DNA from: Isotricha intestinalis
Taxonomy: Eukaryota; Ciliophora; Litostomatea; Vestibuliferida; Isotrichidae
Direction of reading: 5' to 3'
NCBI GenBank assembly: GCA_023807065.1
Contig: JAJJLU010000393.1
Coordinates: forward strand, 1 to 57,071
DNA: 57,071 bases
Below the pieces are notes generated by a model. That model was not told the DNA's origin and searched no databases. It saw only the letters and a list, made by a program, of their open reading frames with translations. A program made the position numbers and the translations under genes. Of the stretch, positions 1 through 7,774 are shown in pieces; position 1 is the first letter of the stretch, and each line of letters begins with the position of its first letter.

Positions 1-28
1 CCCCAATCCCCAATCCCCACTCCCCAAT
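1..28. repeat. Telomere repeats (CCCCAAT)n, chromosome end
   Basis: Four 7-bp units occupy the first 28 bases: three CCCCAAT and one variant CCCCACT (third unit). Position 1 is therefore at or very near a chromosome end, read on the C-rich strand; the G strand would be ATTGGGG. Known ciliate telomeres are C4A2 or C4A4 in the best-studied groups, so the extra T is a lineage marker. The array is short and is probably truncated by assembly. Confidence 0.85.
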
Positions 29-1806
29 ACGTAATTGTTTTCTATATTTACATTTGATTCCATTAATTTCAAATTATTAAATATAATTAATATTAAAATT
101 ATATGATTAATGCAATTAAAATATATTGAATTAAATTTTTCTTATTTTTTTTTTCACATTTTTTTTTTATTTAAGGGTAATATAATATTTTTGAGTGTAA
201 AACTATAAAATAATTATATATTAAGTCATGTCTCCCCCCTTTTTTAGAAAATGATCTAAAAATTTGGGGCGGACATGACTTCGGAGAATAAGGTAATATC
301 CCTAATTTCTCCAACATAATATTCTTTAAAATTATTTTTTTTAATTTAATATATTACCTATTTATATAATTATTTGATTATGAATATGTCAAGAAAATAT
401 TGATTAACTTGGAATTTATTTTTAAAATTATCTTGATTGAGAATGAAATGGAAATTAAGTAATAAAAAAAAGATAAAATAAAGATTATTACTAATTATTA
501 TTTGTTCATCATATTATTTTAAATGATTATTATATTTATTTCATTTTTTGTTTTTTCATTTTTAATCTTCTTAAATAGATTTAATTATTAATTATATTAA
601 AAATATCAAAAATAAAATTAAACAAGGATAGAAATGGGAATATATAAGATATTTCCTATTTCAAAAATAAATTAAAACAAAAATTAGCAATAAATATATA
701 GTATTCATTACTTCTTAAAATATTTTTTATTTTTACCAAATATCACCTAAAAATTTTAATTTTTGACTTAATAAGAAATTTAAATAATTATTTCAATTTA
801 ATAAAATCAATTCTTTGATTAATTAATCTTTGAATTTCTTTATTCTAATGATATAAAATCTAATACAAAAAGAATTGTAATTATAACTATAAATTAAAAA
901 ATTAACAATCATGATGTTTATCTGAAACTTTAATAAATCTTATTACTAATTATTTTTTTTTTCTATAATATTCAAATAAATGAAAAACAATTTTTTATTA
1001 GATGCAATTATTTGTAAATTGAATATACATTTAAAAGAATCATTAGAATTCACTTTTTAAATATCCACACAATTTTTCTCTATATTATTTTCTTTGTAAT
1101 GAATAATAAGTAATAATCCTTTGTGAAGAAATAGAATGATAATTATTACTAATATTAATATATAATAAAGCTATACTCAATATCTTTTTTATTTGCTATG
1201 AATTACACTAAATTTATTATCATTAAATTCTTTTAATATCTTATTGTTTTAACATATTTATAAATATGAAATATTATAATATTTCCATTATTTAATTTAT
1301 TTATCCAATAAGTAATTTCTATTAATAAACTAATTTTTGTTAAAAACGAATATTTTCAATAATCCTTCATTTTGTTTATTTTATTTCATAGAAATTCCTT
1401 TAAAAATGATTATAGAAAATTAGTGTACTTATATTACATTTATTGTTTCTTTCTCGATTTTTTTTATTATTAAATATTATTTCTTCAAAAAAAACAATCA
1501 AAAAAAATAAATTAATAATACAAATAATATTTTTGAAAATACTTTGAAAAATGTAACTTTTTATAAAACATATAAATTCTCTCTTCTCTTGTAAATGATC
1601 CTGTTTTGAAACAAAAAAAAACAAATTTTTTCTATTTCAAATTTTTTTGGATTATTCGACGATTAAATCATTAAAAAAATTGTTGATTATCATCTTGTAT
1701 AAATGTGGGGTAAAAATAAAAATAAAATTAAATCAAAAATTTTCTAACTGAAAAATAACCCGAATCAATTGGTAATATAAATAAGAAAAAAAATTATAAA
1801 AAAATA
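29..1806. other. Gene-free subtelomeric spacer
   Basis: About 1.8 kb of extremely AT-rich sequence without a believable open frame. The only frame of any length (1400-1624, minus) starts at TTG and encodes low-complexity Phe/Ile/Asn-rich peptide. The single structured element is the hairpin pair at 223-312. No long subtelomeric tandem repeats were seen. Confidence 0.7.
223..312. other. Two adjacent hairpins, GC-rich, subtelomeric
   Basis: Bases 223-233 (AAGTCATGTCT) pair with 271-281. Four C (235-238) pair with four G (266-269). Bases 241-248 pair with 255-262, closing a 6-base loop at 249-254. There is one C:C mismatch (234/270), and the 233/271 pair is a T:G that would be a G-U wobble in RNA. 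A second hairpin follows at once: GGAGAA (283-288) pairs with TTCTCC (307-312). The contrast with about 85% AT flanks is strong. It could be a structured RNA, a chromosome-breakage or processing signal, or a small element; the sequence does not decide. No homology to a known RNA was recognised. Confidence 0.6.
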
Positions 1807-2262
1807 ATGAAAACATCACTGAAATTTTCTATCATCTTTCTTTTATGTTTAACATCAATAAACTCTGACTGTCCATCAGGGAATTCAGTAGTAGAAAGCA
1901 ATTGCGACTCAACATCATGTGATTGGAATGAAGTAACACCTGGGGAATGCGGAGGAACATCAAGTCAAAGCGGAGTAACTTGTGGTGTAGCACAAACAAC
2001 TTCATCAGATTGTACTGCTGCAGGATGTGAATGGACTGCAGCAGAAGGTTCTTGTACTGCTAAACAAACAGGTGGAGGATCTGGAAGTGGTTCAGGAACT
2101 GGAACAGGAGGTGAATCTGGAAGTGGTTCAGGAACTGGAACAGGTGGTGAATCTGGAAGTGGTTCAGGTAGTGGAACAGGAAGTGGTTCTGATACTAAAA
2201 ATAATGGAGTTATTGGTTTGAAAAACTATGCTTTTGCATTTTTAGTGATTTTATTATTTTAA
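1807..2262 (+). CDS. Secreted Cys-rich surface protein, probable GPI anchor
   Basis: A 151-residue protein with a clear signal peptide (hydrophobic residues 7-18, likely cleavage near Ser20). Two copies of a C-x4-C-x-W-x6/7-C module follow (Cys33/38/48 and Cys69/74/83, with Trp40 and Trp76). A Gly/Ser/Thr stalk of repeated 12-residue units comes next, then a hydrophobic C-terminal tail of about 15 residues ending in Phe, typical of a GPI-attachment signal. The layout resembles ciliate immobilisation-antigen-type coat proteins, though no named family is recognised. It is the first gene in from the telomere, where variable surface genes often lie. Base composition is far richer in G/C than neighbouring genes because of the Gly/Ser stalk. 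Cell-surface location is an inference from the two end signals. Confidence 0.85.
   Translation: MKTSLKFSIIFLLCLTSINSDCPSGNSVVESNCDSTSCDWNEVTPGECGGTSSQSGVTCGVAQTTSSDCTAAGCEWTAAEGSCTAKQTGGGSGSGSGTGTGGESGSGSGTGTGGESGSGSGSGTGSGSDTKNNGVIGLKNYAFAFLVILLF
2080..2190 (+). repeat. 36-bp tandem repeat coding the Gly/Ser/Thr stalk
   Basis: Two near-identical 36-bp units (2080-2115 and 2116-2151) and a third, divergent partial unit (2152-2190) encode the 12-residue repeat SGSGSGTGTGGE. Such in-frame repeats can change copy number between alleles and alter stalk length. Confidence 0.85.
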
Positions 2263-3144
2263 AATAGATATAATTAATCCATTTTTATTCTAATTATCAT
2301 TTTTAATTTATTTATTTTTTTTTGTTTTATCTTTTTTTTATTTCAAAGCTCATTTTATATATCATAGTTTTATTTGATTTAAATAAAATTTTTTAAATTA
2401 AAATCAAATTTTCTAGCACCCTTGAACCCAAAATATTTTATTCTTTTTCTATTTAAAATGAAATAATAAATAAATTAAAAATATCATCTTAAGTATATAA
2501 TAAAAGGAATTTTTTCATAATTATTATTGAATTACTCATAAAACTTTTTTTCATAATAAAAATACAATAAAAATCATTATAATACTTATTGAAAAAATGA
2601 ATGAGCCTTTTTTGAATTTATAAATATTTTAAGCAAATAAATAATATCTTTGTTTGAACTAGTCTTTTAATATCATTTAATTAATAATAAGTCATTCAAC
2701 AATAAAATAAACAATATTTTTGAATTATCAAATTAGTATTATTATCTATATATTATTAAAACAAGAAATTTTAATAAGATTTGTTGATTTTTTCAAATAA
2801 ATTATAAGATAGTATAAATATATTATTATTTGAAGAGAGTAAATTAAGATTTTTCAAACATTATTTTTTTTTTGTAATGTATTTAAATTTTTAGGAATAC
2901 TTTCTTTATTTTATATTTTCTTTATTTCTTTTTCTTTTTTCATAATTATTAATATGATATATTCATCATGAAAGTGAAAAATTAGTTAAAATAAATTTAA
3001 TTAAAATTCATGAAATAAAATATTATATTAATCTTTAATTATTATTTGTATAAAAAAGTATATGAATTTTAATGAGAATTATGATATTTTTTATTTTTAA
3101 ATAAAAATTCAAATATAATTATATTTATTAAATAATTTAAATAA
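2263..3144. other. AT-rich spacer, nothing recognised
   Basis: No frame with coding character, no hairpin of note and no repeat beyond homopolymer and AT tracts. It holds the 3' flanks of the surface-protein gene and of the doubtful minus-strand gene. Confidence 0.6.
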
Positions 3145-3468
3145 TTAAAATATACTTTGTGTTAAATTATGATAAATATCTTTTCTAATATTTTCATCTT
3201 CAATCATACTTTCATTATAATAATAATTTGAATTATTATAAATATTTTTAATAAAATTGCAAAATAAAATATTAACAAAAAGAACATTTAAAGAATTATT
3301 TATAGAATCAATTAAACTATAATATTTATTCAATTAATTGAGGAAGAGAATAATTTACTTTTTCTGAAAATACAAATTTGTTGTATTATTTAAAAAAGTA
3401 TCTCTCATTCTATCATTTAAAGTACTTATAAGATAATAAATTGAATTATTATATGAATAATTCTTCAT
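3145..3468 (-). CDS. Possible small two-exon gene, unknown function
   Basis: Doubtful gene. On the minus strand an ATG at 3468 opens a frame that stops at a TAA which is itself part of a GTAAAT donor. Removing a 42-nt intron (3317-3358, starts GTAAATT, ends TATAG) joins it in frame to the downstream open frame. The result is 282 nt (3359-3468 plus 3145-3316) and 93 residues ending in TAA. An in-frame TGA lies just before the ATG. The intron borders match those of firmer genes in this window. The product is Asn/Tyr/Ile-rich with no signal peptide; residues around 10-28 and 38-54 look loosely alike. AT-rich sequence could produce such a model by chance. Confidence 0.35.
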
Positions 3469-3880
3469 AAATCAATTAAATATGGTGATTAGTGATCATC
3501 TATAAATGGTAATCAAACTTTAATTAATAGTTTTAATTAAGTCAAGGAAAAAAGGTGATATTTTTTTTCCCCTTATTTTATGATTTTAATTTTTACTGAT
3601 TTAAAGTTATTCTTATGTTTATTATTCAATAATTTTTTTATAAATTAGAACTCCTTCTAAATCAATCAATATAACATATTTATTTTTTATCTATTAAAAA
3701 CATCAATTATTTATATTTATATTTTTTTATTATATAATATATACTATTCTTTTTATATAAATATATATTTTTTTTACTTTATGTTATCAATTTGATTTTA
3801 TTATTTTTTCACAAAACTTTGTTTTGAGTTCTAAAAAAAAATATTCTAATAAAAATATCCAAAAATAGCTTAAAGAAAAA
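3469..3880. other. AT-rich spacer
   Basis: About 410 bp between the doubtful minus-strand gene and the TLDc gene. Nothing recognisable beyond homopolymer runs. If the minus-strand gene is real this is a divergent promoter region. Confidence 0.5.
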
Positions 3881-4792
3881 ATGTCAGAAGGAGAAGAAAT
3901 AAAAATAGAATATATAAAAAAAGATGATAAATCATTAAAACAAAAAAAAATAAAATCATTGAAAAAAGCCCCAAAAACAATAATCTTAATAACATTATTA
4001 ATAACATCAATTCTTATAACGATTTTCTTAATAAAAAAGTATAACAATTTAAAAAAAGAAATATCTCAATTAAAAATAAATAAAAACGAAATAAAAGAAG
4101 AAATAAATTTATATGAAAAAAACATAAAAATATTTCCTCCAAAAATAGTTCCTTATAAAGGAGAATACCACTCAGAATCAATAGTAGAAAATATTTTATT
4201 TCCATATAAATCAAATATAATAGAAGATATAAAAGACATAGAATTTTTTAGGAATAATCTAGGAAAAGTAGGATTAAGATTAGAATATCAAGCATCAAAA
4301 CATGGAGATAATTATGAAACATTTATTAAAAGAACAAAAATTCATTATCATCATTTATTAATAATAAAAACAAAAACAGGAAAAAGATTTGGAGGATATA
4401 CATCAGTTAATTTTAATTTACCAAGTTTAGCAGGTGAATTAATTGAAGTTGGAAAAATTGATAATTCTGCATTTTTATTTAATTTAGATTCACAAAAAAT
4501 TTATGATGTTAATAAAGATGTTTCTGCTGTTTATTGTACTGAAAGTGTTGTTTGTCAATTTGGTGGTTTAGATTTAATTGTTCCTCATAATTTCTTTAAA
4601 AATAAAGGAACTAGTCAATTTCCTTTTAATTATGGTAATGGAGCTAGTAAATTAGAGTTAACTCAAGGTGAAAAAGAATTTGAAATTTCTGAATTAGAAG
4701 TCTTTCATGTTAATTTTTTTAGTCGAGATTTTTATGAAGATTATGAAAAAAAAGGAAGACTTGGAAAAGAATATAATGTTTTTGATTATTAA
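3881..4792 (+). CDS. TLDc-domain protein with one membrane anchor
   Basis: A 303-residue protein. Residues 1-32 are basic and acidic without a signal peptide. Residues 33-51 form one strongly hydrophobic segment (TIILITLLITSILITIFLI), followed by a coiled-coil stretch (about 52-80). Residues 120-300 carry a TLDc domain: the landmarks are FGGYTSVNF, the AFLFNL strand, QFGGLDLIV and the terminal FEISELEVFHV. Known TLDc proteins act in oxidative-stress resistance and in V-ATPase regulation. With this topology the domain would sit at an endomembrane or the cell surface, on a side the sequence cannot settle. The start is the first ATG. Confidence 0.85.
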   Translation: MSEGEEIKIEYIKKDDKSLKQKKIKSLKKAPKTIILITLLITSILITIFLIKKYNNLKKEISQLKINKNEIKEEINLYEKNIKIFPPKIVPYKGEYHSESIVENILFPYKSNIIEDIKDIEFFRNNLGKVGLRLEYQASKHGDNYETFIKRTKIHYHHLLIIKTKTGKRFGGYTSVNFNLPSLAGELIEVGKIDNSAFLFNLDSQKIYDVNKDVSAVYCTESVVCQFGGLDLIVPHNFFKNKGTSQFPFNYGNGASKLELTQGEKEFEISELEVFHVNFFSRDFYEDYEKKGRLGKEYNVFDY

Positions 4793-5985
4793 TTTAAAAA
4801 TTTTTTTTCAAGGATATTATTTTTTTATTTAGTTTTATTATTGTTTTTTTTAATTTATTTTTTTATTTTTAGTTTTTTATTTATTTTTTTTGGGAAAATT
4901 ATTTTTTTAAATTGATTTTTGGGATTATTAAATAAAATAAGGAAAAATAAATTATTTTTTTACTCATTTATTTTTTAAAATTAAGAAATTATCAAAATAA
5001 TATTTTATTTTACGGGTTTCATGTCTTTATTAACAAAATTATGAACAAACTTTATATTATAATATATATGAATTACAAGAAGTATAAAAAATTTTAATAA
5101 GTAAACTATAAAATACAATAAGAAATGATTTTTTGTTTAAAGTCTAATTTTTTCCTTCAAAATAAAAAGAAAATTAAAAAATAATATTTATTAATAAAAA
5201 AATATAAAATATAAAAAGAAGAATAAATTACTTCATTATTATCAATAAATATTAATATTTCATTTAGTTTTTTACAATAAAATTATTTATTGAAAACCAA
5301 ATTTCTATATTTGAAGAAGAATAAAAAATAATTATTTTACATTTATTAAATTTGTTTTATAATATCAATAAAAATTATCAATTAATCGTAAATTGAAAAT
5401 CAAAAATATAAAATTGATTATATAAAATCAATATTCCCTTAACAAAAAATTCAAAGAAGAAAAAAATTTGAATAAGTATAATTCAGATAAATAAAATATG
5501 AAAAATCAATAAATAAAAAGTTCAATTTAAACTATTATTTAGCATTAATTAATAAATTATTTTTTATCTTCTTGGTTAAATATATAAGTTATTTTTTTTA
5601 TTTTTTCAAAAAAACATTTAAATACCATTCAAACACAAAAAACAATAAAGTCTAATTTCTTTAATTACTTAATTTTCTATTATTCAATTATTTTATTTTC
5701 GATTTTTAATCTTTAAATTTATAAATTGCTAATCCAAAACTAAATTTAAATTAAATAAATTACTTTTAGTCTTTTAAAAATTTTATTATTTTTTATGTTC
5801 ATAAGAAATTTAATAACATTATATTTTTTCTAAAATCCTTTTCAAACATTCAAAAAATACAATATCTATTTTTACCTTAAAATAAATTTTATTCATAAAA
5901 AACAAGTAATTTGATTATAAAAAAAAATTAAATTCAGAATTTTTTCATTATAAAGTAATTTTAAGATATTTATTGATAATTGAAA
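4793..5985. other. AT-rich spacer, nothing recognised
   Basis: About 1.2 kb between two plus-strand genes. No open frame with coding character, no stable GC-containing hairpin and no repeat family was found. Confidence 0.6.
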
Positions 5986-7236
5986 ATGGATCAAACCTCA
6001 ATTTATTTTCAAAATAATAACTTTGAAAAAAATTCAGAAAAAAAAGAAACATCAAAATTTTTGAAAACATTTGAAAATTCAAACAAAGAAACCGAAGATG
6101 AAGAAGAAAATTCAAATGATTATTTAGAAACTTTTTTACCGAAAGATCTTTTTAAAGAAAGTAATAATAATGAAGAAGAAAAAATATTTAATAATAAAAT
6201 AAATATAAATAATGAATTTATAAAAAAAGAAGAAGAAAATAAGAATAATATTAAAGTTCAAGCAAAAATAAATTTTTTTGCAACTGATATTCAAATATTA
6301 ATTAAACAAATAAAAACTTATAAAGGAAGTATATATCTTCAAAATTTATTATCTTTAATAGATGATTCAGATATTCAAAAATTATTAATAAAATTATCTC
6401 CTAATTTAACTGAAGTAATGTGTTCTCATTATGGAAATTATTTTATACAAAAATTTTTTCAAAGATTAAATTATCAACAAAGATTATTTATTTTAAATCT
6501 TATACAAAATAATTTTTTAGATATTTGCATTGATAAAAGTGGAACTCATTCAATTCAAGCTTTTATTGATTCTATTAAAACTCCTTTTGAAGAAAAAATA
6601 ATTGAAAATTTACTTAATCAAAATTTATTATTATTATTTTGTAACGAAAATTCACATCATATCATTCAAAAAATAATTATTGATTATCCTGAATATAAAA
6701 GAGGATTTTTAAATAATTTTATTTTAACTAATTTAAATAAAATATGTAATAATCTATATGGTAGTTTATGTGTTATTAAATTTATTATAATGAATAATAA
6801 TATTTATATTAGATTTCAATTAATTAATTCTATTCAAATATTGTTTTTTAATCTTGTTATGAATAAATATGGTTGTTCTGTGATGTTTTTTTTATTAGAA
6901 AAATATGGAATTGAAAATTGTTATTTCATTATTAATTTCATTAAACATAATTTTGAGTTTTTAATTAATCAATCTAATAGTTTAATACTAATTGAAAAAG
7001 TTTTAAATTATATATATCAATTTGCCAATAATGAATACAATGAAATAATTTGGATGATTATTAAAAATGATAATTTATTATATCTTTTAATTGAAAATGA
7101 TTTATATCATAGAATTTTTTCTTTAATAATAAAAACGATAAATGAAGAACAAAAAGATATTTTAAGAAAAAAAATGAAAGATTATTTACACAATGATAAA
7201 AATTTAAAAGAAAAATTATTTCATTTGGTAATATAA
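5986..7236 (+). CDS. Pumilio/PUF-family RNA-binding protein
   Basis: A 416-residue protein from the ATG at 5986; the frame also opens at a TTG at 5980, which I do not use. The N-terminal ~95 residues are acidic, Asn/Glu-rich and probably disordered. The rest is a helical array of PUF-type repeats. Recognisable helix motifs are HYGNYFIQKFF, KSGTHSIQAF, NSHHIIQKII, LYGSLCVIKFI, KYGCSVMFFL and SNSLILIEKV. The first three keep the base-contacting Gln at the fifth helix position; later ones have Ile, Phe or Glu there, so only part of the array is likely to read RNA by the canonical code. PUF proteins bind 3' UTRs and repress or localise mRNAs. A palindrome lies 23 bases after the stop. Confidence 0.85.
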   Translation: MDQTSIYFQNNNFEKNSEKKETSKFLKTFENSNKETEDEEENSNDYLETFLPKDLFKESNNNEEEKIFNNKININNEFIKKEEENKNNIKVQAKINFFATDIQILIKQIKTYKGSIYLQNLLSLIDDSDIQKLLIKLSPNLTEVMCSHYGNYFIQKFFQRLNYQQRLFILNLIQNNFLDICIDKSGTHSIQAFIDSIKTPFEEKIIENLLNQNLLLLFCNENSHHIIQKIIIDYPEYKRGFLNNFILTNLNKICNNLYGSLCVIKFIIMNNNIYIRFQLINSIQILFFNLVMNKYGCSVMFFLLEKYGIENCYFIINFIKHNFEFLINQSNSLILIEKVLNYIYQFANNEYNEIIWMIIKNDNLLYLLIENDLYHRIFSLIIKTINEEQKDILRKKMKDYLHNDKNLKEKLFHLVI

Positions 7237-7774
7237 TTATTTTATTTTCTCTTTAAACCATTTTCATTTTAAAATGGAAATGAAAAGAAATTAAAACAAT
7301 TATTTTATTTTCATATAAATAAATTTAGTATTATTCTCTTGGTTAAGATAATTTTTGTATTATTTTATTTTTGTATGTTATTTATAATCTTTTTATTAAA
7401 AGGGTCTTGAATATTAAAATAAATACAATATTTGTTGTTACCTGTTTGTAACATATTTTAATTTGGTGATAATTATAAATTCTTATATAAAATTAAAAAT
7501 AACTTTTTTATATTTTTAGTTGTATTATATTTTTTATTATAAAACTTTGAGATAAAAGAAAAATATAATAAATAATAATTTGTTGTTTTTTTGTTTTTAA
7601 GTGTTTAAAATCAATTATTTTAAATTTAATGAAAAAAAAAATTTGTTTTAAAAATAAAATTTCAACCACAAATTAAATATTTATGAACAAAAATCATTAT
7701 ATTTAATTTTAACATATGAATTACATTTTATAGAATAAATAATATACAAATAATGGAAATTTAAAAAATAAATA
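7237..7774. other. Convergent 3' spacer with a palindrome at 7259-7282
   Basis: Lies between the 3' ends of the PUF gene and the PTPDC1-like gene. At 7259-7270 and 7271-7282 there is an inverted repeat with 11 of 12 pairs and no loop spacer (CATTTTCATTTT against AAAATGGAAATG), 23 bases after the PUF stop. It could be a 3' UTR hairpin. The rest is plain AT-rich sequence. Confidence 0.5.

Noticed and set aside
223..281. Pre-miRNA or hammerhead ribozyme
   Set aside because: Hairpin size fits a precursor, but there is no evidence of processing, and no ribozyme core motif is present. Kept as an unexplained hairpin.
1400..1624. 74-residue minus-strand open frame in the subtelomere
   Set aside because: Starts at TTG, low-complexity Phe/Ile/Asn composition, no splice rescue and no domain.
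2027..2221. 64-residue frame inside the surface-protein gene
   Set aside because: Out-of-frame shadow of the Gly/Ser repeat region; composition follows from the repeat.
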